Program-made: the position numbers and the translations under genes | Shown: positions 9,170 through 17,596 of the stretch, in pieces | Layout of the letters: each line of letters begins with the position of its first letter | Position numbering within the stretch: position 1 is the stretch's first letter | DNA from: Dactylosporangium siamense | GTDB taxonomy: Bacteria; Actinomycetota; Actinomycetes; Mycobacteriales; Micromonosporaceae | Assembly: GCF_016862795.1 (NCBI RefSeq) | Contig: NZ_BONQ01000060.1 | Span: forward strand, 42,111-106,110 | Reading direction: 5' to 3' | Length of the DNA: 64,000 nucleotides | The notes under the pieces: generated by a model | What the model was told of the DNA's origin: nothing | Databases searched by the model: none | Seen by the model: the letters and a program-made list of their open reading frames with translations, nothing else

Positions 9170-10498
9170 ATGGGGCTGGTGAGCGGCCCCGACCTCGTTC
9201 TGATCCTGCGGTACCGCAAGGCGGTGACGTACGGCTTCCACACGCTGCTCGCGGCGCTGGAGGAGCACGTCACCGACACCCGGTACGAGGTGGTGTTCGC
9301 CGAGTCCGCGCAGGCCACGATCGAGGCGATCGCCGCACACCCCGGCCGCAAGCTCGTGCTGTGGTCGTTCTACTCGCCGGACGCGGCCGCCCTGGCCGAG
9401 GAGCTCGCGACGATCAAGGCCGCGGCGCCCGGCGCCACCCACGTCGCCGGCGGGGTGCACGCCACGGCGGAGCCGGCGCAGACCCTGGACGCCGGGTGGG
9501 ACGTCGCGGCCGTGGGGGAGGGGGAGCGGACGTTCCTCGACCTCGTCGACAGCGGCGGCGACCCGGCCGGGATCACCGGCCTCGTCCACCGCGACGAGCA
9601 CGGGCAGCTCACGCGCACGGGCAAGGCGCACAAGGAGCCGCTCGGCACGTATCGGGCCTTCCCCCTCACGTACAAGCGGATGAACCCGATCGAGATCACC
9701 CGCGGCTGCATCTACGCGTGCAGGTTCTGCCAGACGCCGTTCATGTTCTCCGCGAGGTTCCGGCACCGCAGCGTGGAGAACGTGCGATGGCATGTCGACC
9801 GGATGCGGGAGCTCGGCAAGCGGGACGTGCGGTTCATCACGCCGACGTCGCTGTCCTACGGCACCGACGGGGAGGAGCCGGACCTCGGCGCGGTCGAGGA
9901 GCTCCTGGCCAGCTGCAAGGAGGGGATCGGGCCCGACGGGCGGGTGTTCTTCGGGTCGTTCCCGAGCGAGATCCGCCCGGAGCACATGACCGTCGACGCG
10001 TTGCGGCTGGTCAAGCGGTACTGCGCGAACGACAACCTGATCGTCGGCGCCCAGTCCGGGTCGGAGCGGGTCCTCGAGGCCGCGAAACGCGGGCACGACG
10101 TCGAGTCGGTCCGGCGGGCCGTGCGGCTCGGCATCGCCGAGGGGTTCCGGATCAACGTCGACATGATCTTCGGGATGCCGGGGGAGGACCCGGCGGACGC
10201 GGAGGCGTCGCTGCGGCTCGCCCAGGAGCTCGCGGACCTCGGCGCCCGGATCCACTCGCACGTGTTCATGCCGCTGCCGGGCACGCCGTGGCGGGACGCA
10301 CCGCCCGGCGACGTCGACCCGGAGACGATCCGCGCCGTGTCCCGCCTCGCTCAGCAGGGCGCGCTGTACGGGCACTGGCAGAAGCAGCGCGAGCACGCCA
10401 CCCGCCTCGCCGCCGCCGCGGTCGAGTACCCGCGCCCCGGCCGCAGCCGCACCCTGCTGCCACTGGCCGAAAGCCGACCGTCCGAACCGCCCGGTTGA
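9170..10498 (+). CDS. B12-binding-domain radical SAM protein
   Basis: A 442-aa enzyme with an N-terminal cobalamin-binding-like Rossmann domain (residues 1-130, AGGVHATAEP and AVGEGERTF) and a radical SAM core whose cluster ligands are CIYACRFC (CX3CX2C) near residue 180. Arrangement and motifs resemble the MJ_1487-type family (TIGR04013), whose reaction is unknown. The cobalamin-binding DXHXXG motif is not visible, so it may not bind B12. It starts 15 bp after secA2 behind GGAGG, so the two are probably co-transcribed. It could modify a protein or small molecule tied to the ParA/SecA2 genes (inference). Confidence 0.8.
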   Translation: MGLVSGPDLVLILRYRKAVTYGFHTLLAALEEHVTDTRYEVVFAESAQATIEAIAAHPGRKLVLWSFYSPDAAALAEELATIKAAAPGATHVAGGVHATAEPAQTLDAGWDVAAVGEGERTFLDLVDSGGDPAGITGLVHRDEHGQLTRTGKAHKEPLGTYRAFPLTYKRMNPIEITRGCIYACRFCQTPFMFSARFRHRSVENVRWHVDRMRELGKRDVRFITPTSLSYGTDGEEPDLGAVEELLASCKEGIGPDGRVFFGSFPSEIRPEHMTVDALRLVKRYCANDNLIVGAQSGSERVLEAAKRGHDVESVRRAVRLGIAEGFRINVDMIFGMPGEDPADAEASLRLAQELADLGARIHSHVFMPLPGTPWRDAPPGDVDPETIRAVSRLAQQGALYGHWQKQREHATRLAAAAVEYPRPGRSRTLLPLAESRPSEPPG

Positions 10499-10514
10499 GC
10501 CCTACGCTCGGCGC

Positions 10515-10649
10515 GTGATCACAGCGAGGGTCCGGGCCGCCGCGTGGGTCGGGCTGCAGCTGGGCATCCTGGCGGCGCTGTGGCTGACCGTCGCCGGTTT
10601 CCTGACCGCCGCGGTGTGGCCTAGGCGGGACCGCGGCGGTGTGACCTAG
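10515..10649 (+). CDS. 44-aa single-pass membrane peptide
   Basis: A 44-codon open frame starting at GTG 10515. TACGCT ends exactly six bases upstream, the same leaderless signature as neighbouring genes. The peptide has a short basic N-terminus (MITARVRAAAW), one hydrophobic segment (residues 11-35, including LGILAALWLTVAGFLTAAVW) and a basic tail. The stop TAG overlaps the stop of the convergent GH5 gene. Too short for family assignment; small membrane proteins are easily missed, but the frame could be fortuitous. Confidence 0.45.
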   Translation: MITARVRAAAWVGLQLGILAALWLTVAGFLTAAVWPRRDRGGVT

Positions 10650-10654
10650 GCGGG
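10611..10654. repeat. 24-bp tandem duplication
   Basis: The stretch GCGGTGTGGCCTAGGCGGGA recurs 24 bp later with one change near the middle and one at the end, spanning the stop codons of the small membrane peptide and the GH5 gene. Each copy contains the palindrome CCTAGG or GCCTAGGC. Confidence 0.6.
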
Positions 10655-11932
10655 CCGGGCCGGTGGGGTGATGGCGGCGACCAGGGCCGAGCGCGGCGAG
10701 CGGGTGCCGAGCAGGTCCCGGGAGTACACCGCGTAGGTGTAGTCGGTGGAGCCGCGCAGCTTGGACAGCGTGACCGTGGCCCGGTTCGTCGTCGCGACCC
10801 GGGTCTCGACCGCGCCGTCGACGGCGACGACCTGGAAGACGGAGTTGCGCCGGGGCTTCCAGTCAATGGTGATCGTCGAGCTGGTGACGTTTACGATCCG
10901 GACCTGCTGCGGCGCGCGGGGCGGGGCGGCGGCGGTGCCGTTGCGGTAGACCGTGGCCTCGCGGGTGTCGGTGGTCAGGCCGTTGGGGCCGGAGATGAAG
11001 CGGCGGCCCCAGGCGGTGAGCTTCCCCGCGTCGAAGTTGTCGACCAGGTCCAGGTAGCTGTACTGCTTGTCGTTGCCGCTCCACGACCAGCCGAAGTAGC
11101 CGAGCTCGCGGGCCTCCGCGTACGCCATGATCGCGTCCTCGTCGGGGTCACCCCACTGGTGCTCGCCGGAGAACTCGCCGACGAGGATGGGCAGGCGGCG
11201 GTCGGTAAACGAGCTCAGGTACGAGTTGACCTTCGCCGCGGTGTCGAACTCGCCGTACATGTGGATGTCGAAGAGCGTGTTGCCGGTCGGGTCGGCGGCG
11301 CGGACCTTCTCGGCGTTGTCGCGCATCACGAACGACTCGTCCTGGCCCCAGCCGGGCGCGTCGACCATGAGGGCGTGCCGGAACCCGGCCGCCCGCAGCG
11401 CCCGGATCGCGTCGGTCGTCTGCTGCACCCACGGCATCGTGGCGCCGTTGCCGAAGGGCTCGTTGGCGATGTTGACGATGACGTGGTCCTCCTCGCCGAT
11501 CACGGCGTCGCGGACGTCGAGCCAGAACTTGACGGCCTGCGCCATCGTCGCGGCCTTCTTGTCCTGGCCGAAGCCGGTGGTGTCGTGCGCGTCGAGGATG
11601 CAGATCAGCCGGTTCGCCTTGCAGAGGCTGACGACCTTCTTGATCTCTTCGGTACTGCTGCGCCGCCACTGATGCCCGATCCCGAGCGGGATGCGCACGG
11701 CGTTGGCCCCGGCGGCCTTGATGCCGGCGAACGCCCCGTTGCGGTCCGGATACCACATGACGTCGTGGTTGACGCCGCGCAGGACCAGGTCGCTGCCGTT
11801 GGCCTCGACCAGCCGGCCGTCGCGCACCTGGATGCCGGCGCGCGGGGCGGCCGTCTCCGCGTGCGCCGGCGCCGGCACCAGCAGCGCTCCGGCTAGCGTG
11901 GCGACCCCGAGGGCGCAGACCAGGCTTCTCAC
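10646..11932 (-). CDS. secreted GH5 glycosidase with C-terminal fibronectin type III domain
   Basis: A 428-aa secreted enzyme. A signal peptide (residues 1-25, ending AHAETA) precedes a GH5 barrel with acid/base glutamate in VNIANEPFG and nucleophile in ILVGEFSG. It is a paralogue of the gene at 51-1058 (shared LRGVNH, VMVDAPxWG-type and DAHDTTGFG-type segments). Residues ~335-425 form an FN3 module (VRIVNVTSSTITIDW, TDYTYAVYSRDLLG), common in actinobacterial polysaccharidases as a spacer. The GTG start lies 8 bases after a TAGCGG element that is also conserved before the paralogue, so both may share a promoter type. Substrate is likely beta-mannan or beta-glucan (inference). Confidence 0.88.
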   Translation of the reverse strand: MRSLVCALGVATLAGALLVPAPAHAETAAPRAGIQVRDGRLVEANGSDLVLRGVNHDVMWYPDRNGAFAGIKAAGANAVRIPLGIGHQWRRSSTEEIKKVVSLCKANRLICILDAHDTTGFGQDKKAATMAQAVKFWLDVRDAVIGEEDHVIVNIANEPFGNGATMPWVQQTTDAIRALRAAGFRHALMVDAPGWGQDESFVMRDNAEKVRAADPTGNTLFDIHMYGEFDTAAKVNSYLSSFTDRRLPILVGEFSGEHQWGDPDEDAIMAYAEARELGYFGWSWSGNDKQYSYLDLVDNFDAGKLTAWGRRFISGPNGLTTDTREATVYRNGTAAAPPRAPQQVRIVNVTSSTITIDWKPRRNSVFQVVAVDGAVETRVATTNRATVTLSKLRGSTDYTYAVYSRDLLGTRSPRSALVAAITPPARPA

Positions 11933-12220
11933 GAGGCGAACCGCTACCCGCGCCGGGACGTGTTACACACGCGGACCAGCAAGACGTCGCCGGCCGCTGG
12001 ACCAGCAGGACGTCGCTGGCCGCGTGACCGGCTGCTGCACGAAAGCTTCCGGCGGGCCTGACGCCTCCACGTCCATGGTCTGACGTCCGCGCCTCACCTC
12101 GGCGGCGGCTTCCGACTTCCTCACCGTAACAACCGCCGCCTCATCGATCTCCGATGTCGTGACGGCCCCTGCACGGAACGTAGTTCACCGGTGCGCTGAC
12201 GCGGTTCCATCCAGTTCGCC
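11933..12220. other. non-coding stretch upstream of gh5-fn3
   Basis: No gene is seen here. It holds the promoter side of the GH5-FN3 gene (TAGCGG near 11943-11948 on the minus strand) and a 26-bp imperfect tandem duplication (11973-11998 and 11999-12024, 23 of 26 identical). The rest is unremarkable, with lower GC near 12120-12190. Confidence 0.5.
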
Positions 12221-12260
12221 CGCACGCCATCGGGGTGGCGGATCACCTCGATGGCGTGCG
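12221..12260 (-). terminator. terminator of gltX
   Basis: Perfect 12-bp arms (CGCACGCCATCG and CGATGGCGTGCG) around a 16-base loop lie directly behind the gltX stop. There is no T-run, which is usual for high-GC actinobacteria. Confidence 0.7.
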
Positions 12261-12271
12261 GACGACGAGCG

Positions 12272-13693
12272 TCAGAGCTTCGCTGCCGCCGCCCGGAGGC
12301 GGGTGAGGGTGCGGTCGCGGCCGAGGACCTCGAGGGACTCGAACAGCGGCAGCCCCACCGACCGGCCGGTGACCGCGACCCGGATCGGGGCCTGGGCCTT
12401 GCCGAGCTTCAGGCCCCGCTCGGCGCCGACGGCCTCCAGGGTCGACTTCAGCGTCTCCGCGTCCCACGCCGCCGTCTCGAACGCCGCGATCGCCGCGCCG
12501 AGCAGGTCCGCGGCGCCGTCCTTCATCGCCTTCGCCCACGCGGCCTCGTCGACGGCCGGCTCGGCCAGGAACGCGAAGTCGACGTTCGGCACGATCTCGG
12601 CGAGCAGGGCGATGCGGGTCTGCGCGTGCGGGGCGAGGGCGTCGAACACCTTCGGGTCGTAGTCGGCCGGGTCCCACGGGGGAGCGGCGACGGGGGTCCC
12701 GCCGGGCGCCACGGGGGTGCCGGTCAGCCAGGGCCGGCACGCGTCGGCGAACGCCTCCGGGGACAGCGCCCGGATGTACTCGCCGTTGAACGCGCGGAGC
12801 TTCTTCTCGTCGAAGAACGCCGGCGACGGGTTGACCTCCTCGAGCCGGAACTCGTCCTCGATGACCGACCACGGCACGATCTCGCGGTCGTTGGACGGGG
12901 CCCAGCCGAGCAGCATCAGGTAGTTGCGCATGGCGTCGGCGAGGTAGCCCTCGTCGCGGTACTGCTCCAGGGCGACCTTGTCGCGGCGCTTCGACAGCTT
13001 CTGGCGCTTCTCGTTGACCACCACCGGCACGTGCGCCCACACCGGCGGGGTGCGCCCCAGCGCCGCCCACAGCAGCTGCTGCTTCGGCGTGTTGGGCAGG
13101 TGCTCCTCGGCGCGGATGACGTGGGTGATGCCCATCGTCATGTCGTCGACGACGTTGGCGAGCAGGAACACCGCGGAGCCGTCGGCGCGGGCGATGACGA
13201 AGTCCTCGATGAGCTTGTTGTCGAACGTCGGCTCGCCGCGGACCAGGTCGACCACGACGGTCGAGCCCTCGTCGGGGGCGCGGAAGCGCAGCGCGCGGCC
13301 CTCGCCGGGGCCGAGCGACCGGTCCCGGCAGAAGCCGTCGTAGCCCCGGAACTGGGCGCCGGCGCGCTCCTGGACCTGCTCGCGGGTGCAGTCGCAGTAA
13401 TACGCCTGGCCCGCGGTGTAGAGCTCGTGCGCGGCGGCGGAGTGCTGCTCGGCATACGCGGACTGGAAGTAGGGGCCCTCATAGGTGTCCCGGGCGATGC
13501 CGATCCACCCCAGGGCGTTGAGGATGCCCTCGGTCCACTCCGGCCGGTTGCGCGCGGCGTCGGTGTCCTCGATCCGCAGCACGAACACCCCACCCTGCTG
13601 CTTGGCGTAGATCCAGTTCTGCAGGGCCGAACGGGCACCCCCGACGTGGAACATCCCGGTCGGGGAGGGGGCGAAACGCACTCGAACCGTCAC
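12272..13693 (-). CDS. gltX: glutamyl-tRNA synthetase
   Basis: A 473-aa class I aminoacyl-tRNA synthetase that charges tRNA-Glu, and in actinobacteria usually tRNA-Gln before amidation. The HIGH motif is HVGG in [17 protein letters not shown] and the KMSKS motif is KLSKRRD. The Cys-containing insert YYCDCTRE is typical of the non-discriminating GluRS. Length is normal. The GTG start lies six bases after TAGTCT, giving a leaderless transcript; the intervening GGAGGC is too close to act as a binding site. A MarR gene ends 9 bp upstream of the start on the same strand. Confidence 0.97.
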   Translation of the reverse strand: MTVRVRFAPSPTGMFHVGGARSALQNWIYAKQQGGVFVLRIEDTDAARNRPEWTEGILNALGWIGIARDTYEGPYFQSAYAEQHSAAAHELYTAGQAYYCDCTREQVQERAGAQFRGYDGFCRDRSLGPGEGRALRFRAPDEGSTVVVDLVRGEPTFDNKLIEDFVIARADGSAVFLLANVVDDMTMGITHVIRAEEHLPNTPKQQLLWAALGRTPPVWAHVPVVVNEKRQKLSKRRDKVALEQYRDEGYLADAMRNYLMLLGWAPSNDREIVPWSVIEDEFRLEEVNPSPAFFDEKKLRAFNGEYIRALSPEAFADACRPWLTGTPVAPGGTPVAAPPWDPADYDPKVFDALAPHAQTRIALLAEIVPNVDFAFLAEPAVDEAAWAKAMKDGAADLLGAAIAAFETAAWDAETLKSTLEAVGAERGLKLGKAQAPIRVAVTGRSVGLPLFESLEVLGRDRTLTRLRAAAAKL

Positions 13694-13702
13694 GCCTCCA
13701 GA

Positions 13703-14194
13703 CTAGTGGCTGTGACTTTCGAGGTCATCCGGGATGTCGACGCCCTGCTCCAGCGCGTCGGCGCGGGCCGCGTCGAGCAGGCGCGTCAGCACCGTCTCCA
13801 GCATGAGCAGGGTCTCGTCGTCGAGGCGTGCGAGGAGCCGCTGCTGCGCCCGGTTGCCGCTGTCCATGATCTCGGTCAGCACCTCGCGGCCGGCGGGCGA
13901 CAGATGGATCCGGCGGATCCGCCGGTCGTGGAGGTCTTCGGTCCGGGTCGCGTAGCCGTGTGCGACGAGGCGGTCCACGATGCCGGACAGCGTGGCCAAC
14001 GTCACGCCCAGGTGTCTGGTGAGCTCCTGCGAGGGGATCCCGTCGTGCCGGGTGAGCAGGATAAGCACCTTGAGCTGCTGCATCGTGAGGTTTACTGAGA
14101 AAATCCGGTTCGTCCGGTCATACGCGAACAGGGTGCGCAGACGCTGCTCGGCTGTCATCACGCGCAGCAGCAGCGCATTCCTGTGGATCGTCAC
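13703..14194 (-). CDS. MarR-family transcriptional regulator
   Basis: A 163-aa winged-helix repressor. Residues 38-110 contain the MarR helix-turn-helix (LTMQQLKVLILLTRHDG, LTRHLGVTLATLSGIVDRL) and the wing DLHDRRIRRIHLSPAGRE; the ends form the dimer helices. It is divergent from the RND pump, the usual arrangement for a local repressor. A perfect 24-bp inverted repeat overlaps its GTG start codon and a second palindrome lies in front of the pump gene, so it probably represses both itself and the pump and responds to a pump substrate (inference). An alternative ATG at 14158 would shorten the protein by 12 residues and has no binding site either. Confidence 0.9.
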   Translation of the reverse strand: MTIHRNALLLRVMTAEQRLRTLFAYDRTNRIFSVNLTMQQLKVLILLTRHDGIPSQELTRHLGVTLATLSGIVDRLVAHGYATRTEDLHDRRIRRIHLSPAGREVLTEIMDSGNRAQQRLLARLDDETLLMLETVLTRLLDAARADALEQGVDIPDDLESHSH

Positions 14195-14200
14195 AGGAAT
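14177..14200. promoter_or_regulatory. perfect 24-bp palindrome over the marR start codon
   Basis: Arms ATTCCTGTG and CACAGGAAT are exact inverted repeats separated by six bases. The start codon of the MarR gene (GTG, 14194) lies in one arm. Symmetry, size and position fit an autoregulatory MarR operator. Confidence 0.65.
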
Positions 14201-14237
14201 GTTTTACCCCCTGGAAAAACTTTGCGCGAGGCGAACG

Positions 14238-14258
14238 GTTAGCATCACACGAACTAAC
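14238..14258. promoter_or_regulatory. candidate MarR operator upstream of RND pump
   Basis: GTTAG and CTAAC arms separated by 11 bases (extending to ACGGTTAG/CTAACGT) lie 35 bp before the pump start. The sequence differs from the palindrome over the marR start, so it could be bound by another factor or hold the promoter. Confidence 0.35.
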
Positions 14259-14293
14259 GTCTGTCTTAGCCGATCGGAAGAAGACTCCAGACC

Positions 14294-17200
14294 ATGTCGT
14301 TCCTCGCCCGGCTCAGTTTGGCGAACCGGGGGCTGGTCGCGATCATCGCGATCGTCGTCCTGGGCTTCGGCGCCATTGCCATCCCGTCACTGAAACAGCA
14401 GCTCATCCCGTCGATCGACTTCCCAGCCGCATTCGTGCTGGCGCCCTACCCGGGCGTGTCGCCGGACATCGTCGAGGAGCAGGTCACCGCTCCCATCGAG
14501 AAGGCCCTGCAGGGCGTGCCCGGCCTCACCGACATCACCTCCACCACGCGTGAGGGTGTCGCGACGGTCCAGGTGTCGTTCGAGTTCGGCTCGTCCATCG
14601 ACGACATCACCAACAAGATCTCCACGGCGCTCAACCGGATCAAGTCGACGCTGCCGTCGACCGTCGAGCCGCAGGTCATCGCGGGCTCGACCGACGACCT
14701 GCCGGCCGTGGTCCTCGCCGCCAGCAAGACCGGCGACCAGATCGCGTTCGCGCAGCAGCTCGACGCCATCGTCGTGCCCGCGCTGCAGGGGATCGAGGGT
14801 GTGCGCACCGTCGAGGTCACCGGCGCGGCGACGCAGGACGTGGAGATCACGCTCGACCCGGCGAAGGCCTTCCCGGCCGGCGTCAACGCCCAGACGGTGA
14901 CCGCCGCGCTCAAGTCCAACGGCGTGTCGTTCCCGGCCGGGACCCTCACCGAAGGTGACCGCTCCCTCGCGGTGCAGGTCGGCGGTACCCTCGCCACCGT
15001 CGAGGACCTCAAGGCGCTCAACGTCACGCCGGCCACGAAGCTCGGCGACGTCGCGAAGGTCGAGCTCAAGACCGCGGAGACGACGTCGATCACCCGCACC
15101 AACGGCAAGCCCAGCCTCGGCATCGCGGTCACCGCCTCGCCCGACGGCAACGCGGTCAAGATCAGCCACGCGGTGGAGGACAAGCTCGCCGACCTCAAGA
15201 AGGAGCTCGGCGGCGACGTCGCGATCACGTCGGTCTTCGACCAGGCGCCGTTCGTGGAGAAGTCCATCAAGGGCCTCAGCACCGAGGGCGCGCTCGGCCT
15301 GCTCTTCGCCGTCCTGGTGATCCTCGTCTTCCTGACGTCGCTGCGCTCGACGATCGTCACCGCGGTGTCGATCCCGCTGTCGGTGGTCGTCGCCCTGATC
15401 GGTCTGTGGCTCGGCGACTACTCGCTGAACCTGCTGACGCTCGGCGCGCTCACCATCGCCGTCGGCCGGGTCGTCGACGACTCCATCGTCGTGCTGGAGA
15501 ACATCAAACGACATCTGGAGTACGGCGAGGAGAAACGCCACGCGATCCTCACCGGCGTCCGCGAGGTCACCAGCGCCGTCGTCGCCTCCACCCTGACCAC
15601 GGTCGCGGTGTTCCTGCCGATCGGTCTGGTCGGCGGCTTCGCCGGGCAGCTGTTCCGCCCGTTCGCGATCACGATCACCGTGGCGCTGATCGCGTCGCTG
15701 CTGGTCTCGCTCACCGTGGTGCCGGTCCTCGCGTACTGGTTCCTGAAGCCGCCGAAGCAGGTCGGCGCCCTGGAGCGGGAGGCGATCCTCGCCAAGGCCC
15801 TCGACAAGGAGGAGCGCAGCCGCCTCCAGCGGACCTACGTGCCGATCATCTCCTGGGTCACCCGCAGCCGGGGTACCCGCTGGATCACCGTCGGTGTCAG
15901 CATCCTCGTCTTCTTCGCGACGATCGGTCTGGCCACCCAGTTGAAGACCAACTTCATCGACCAGAGCGGGCAGACCGAGTTCTCCATCTCGCAGGAGCTG
16001 CCGATCGGCTCCAGCCTCGCCGTCACCGACGCCGCCGCGAAGAAGGTCGAGGACCTCCTCGGCGCCCGCGGCGACATCGAGTCGTACCAGGTCACCATCG
16101 GCGCCTCGGCCGGCTTCGGCTGGGCCGGCGCGCAGTCGGGCAACACGGCCAACTTCTCGGTCACCGCGAAGGAGAACGCCGACGTCGACAAGGTCATCGA
16201 GGAGCTGCGCACGCAGGTCGGTGACAAGTCGTTCGGCACCGTGAAGATCACCGCCGGCGGTGGCGGTGGCGGCTCAGGCGACCAGCTCGAGGTCGTCATC
16301 AAGGCCAACAACACCGACGACCTGGCGACCGCGGCCAAGCTGGCGCAGGAGGCGATGAAGGGCACACCCGGCATCGCGGACGTCGAGAGCAACCTGGCGG
16401 CCAGCAACCCGCGGGTCGACGTGAAGGTCAAGCGCGACGTCGCCGCGAAGTACGGGCTGTCCGACGCGGCGGTCGGCGGCATCGTCAGCGCCGCCTACCG
16501 CGGGCAGAACCTCGCCCAGCTCACCGTCGACGGCCAGCAGCGCGACCTGATCCTGCGCTCCGGCCCGGCCCCGGCGACCCTGGACGCGTTGAAGGCGCTG
16601 CAGATCCCGGTCCAGGGCGCGACGCCGCCGTTCGTGCGGCTCGACCAGGTCGCCGACGTCAAGGAGGGCGCCGGCCCGGTCGCCATCACCCGCATCGACG
16701 GCAACCGCAGCGCCTCGGTCACCGGCCGGGCCGAGGGCTCAGACCTGGGCACCGTCTCCGCGGACCTGCAGAAGAAGCTGGACGCGCTGCAGGTCCCGGC
16801 CGGCGCGACCATCACCCTCGGCGGCGTCACCCAGGACCAGCAGGAGGCGTTCGCGCAGCTCGGCCTGGCCATGCTCGCCGCCATCGCGATCGTCTTCATC
16901 ATCATGGTGGCGACGTTCCGCAGCATCGCCCAGCCGTTCATCCTGCTGGTGTCGATCCCGTTCGCCGCGACCGGAGCGATCCTGCTCCTGCTCGCGACGG
17001 GCACCCCGCTGGGCCTGCCGGCGATGATCGGCGTGCTGATGCTCATCGGCATCGTGGTCACCAACGCGATCGTGCTGATGGACCTCATCAACCAGTACCG
17101 GGAGGGCGGCATGCCCGTCCGCGAGGCGGTCATCGAGGGCGGCCGGCACCGGCTCCGCCCGATCCTGATGACGGCCGTCGCCACGATCTGCGCCCTGGCG

Positions 17201-17476
17201 CCGATGGCGGTCGGTCTCACCGGTGAGGGCGGGTTCATCTCGCAGCCCCTGGCCATCGTCGTCATCGGCGGCCTGGTCAGCTCGACCCTGCTGACGCTGG
17301 TGCTGGTGCCCACGCTGTACACGATGGCCGAAGGCGTGAAGGAACGCCGCCGCCTCAAGCGGGAGGGCCGGCACGCCGCCCCCACCCCGCCGGCGCCGGC
17401 CTCCGGTGACGGCGAGGACGGCGAAGGCGAGGGCCGGCACCGGGTCGACCCCCTCGAACCGGCACCGTCGCACTGA
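14294..17476 (+). CDS. RND-family efflux transporter permease (AcrB-like)
   Basis: A 1060-aa inner-membrane proton antiporter of the HAE1/AcrB type that exports drugs or metabolites. The duplicated topology is clear: TM1 at residues 12-32, two large extracytoplasmic loops, and two six-helix bundles. The proton-relay aspartates lie in RVVDDSIVVLENI in TM4. A glycine-rich turn (GGGGGGSGD) marks the second loop. There is no membrane-fusion protein or outer-membrane partner nearby, as expected for a Gram-positive. The C-terminal 35 residues are polar and acidic. GGAAG lies upstream of the ATG. Probably repressed by the divergent MarR. Confidence 0.93.
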   Translation: MSFLARLSLANRGLVAIIAIVVLGFGAIAIPSLKQQLIPSIDFPAAFVLAPYPGVSPDIVEEQVTAPIEKALQGVPGLTDITSTTREGVATVQVSFEFGSSIDDITNKISTALNRIKSTLPSTVEPQVIAGSTDDLPAVVLAASKTGDQIAFAQQLDAIVVPALQGIEGVRTVEVTGAATQDVEITLDPAKAFPAGVNAQTVTAALKSNGVSFPAGTLTEGDRSLAVQVGGTLATVEDLKALNVTPATKLGDVAKVELKTAETTSITRTNGKPSLGIAVTASPDGNAVKISHAVEDKLADLKKELGGDVAITSVFDQAPFVEKSIKGLSTEGALGLLFAVLVILVFLTSLRSTIVTAVSIPLSVVVALIGLWLGDYSLNLLTLGALTIAVGRVVDDSIVVLENIKRHLEYGEEKRHAILTGVREVTSAVVASTLTTVAVFLPIGLVGGFAGQLFRPFAITITVALIASLLVSLTVVPVLAYWFLKPPKQVGALEREAILAKALDKEERSRLQRTYVPIISWVTRSRGTRWITVGVSILVFFATIGLATQLKTNFIDQSGQTEFSISQELPIGSSLAVTDAAAKKVEDLLGARGDIESYQVTIGASAGFGWAGAQSGNTANFSVTAKENADVDKVIEELRTQVGDKSFGTVKITAGGGGGGSGDQLEVVIKANNTDDLATAAKLAQEAMKGTPGIADVESNLAASNPRVDVKVKRDVAAKYGLSDAAVGGIVSAAYRGQNLAQLTVDGQQRDLILRSGPAPATLDALKALQIPVQGATPPFVRLDQVADVKEGAGPVAITRIDGNRSASVTGRAEGSDLGTVSADLQKKLDALQVPAGATITLGGVTQDQQEAFAQLGLAMLAAIAIVFIIMVATFRSIAQPFILLVSIPFAATGAILLLLATGTPLGLPAMIGVLMLIGIVVTNAIVLMDLINQYREGGMPVREAVIEGGRHRLRPILMTAVATICALAPMAVGLTGEGGFISQPLAIVVIGGLVSSTLLTLVLVPTLYTMAEGVKERRRLKREGRHAAPTPPAPASGDGEDGEGEGRHRVDPLEPAPSH

Positions 17477-17482
17477 ACCAAC

Positions 17483-17517
17483 CACAATGGCCGGCCTCGT
17501 GGAGGCCGGCCATTGTG
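17483..17517 (+). terminator. strong hairpin terminator after RND gene
   Basis: Perfect 16-bp arms (CACAATGGCCGGCCTC and GAGGCCGGCCATTGTG) close a 3-base loop immediately behind the pump stop codon. Confidence 0.85.
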
Positions 17518-17528
17518 CTGTGCGAGTC

Positions 17529-17596
17529 CAGTCGGACCGCGTCGGACCCCGTCGGGCCCTGTCGACCCGGTCGGGCCGCGTCGGACCGCGTCAGAC
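17529..17596. repeat. imperfect 10-bp direct repeats (GTCGGACCGC type)
   Basis: About seven tandem variants of GTCGGACCGC/GTCGGGCCCC fill the space between the pump terminator and the chemoreceptor stop codon, and the last unit supplies that stop (TGA at 17591-17593). No function known. Confidence 0.6.

Noticed and set aside
6269..10396. Very long open frame on the minus strand opposite the SecA2 and radical SAM genes
   Set aside because: It is the antisense mirror of well-identified genes; high GC keeps such frames open. Its translation is Arg/Val/Asp-rich and matches no family.
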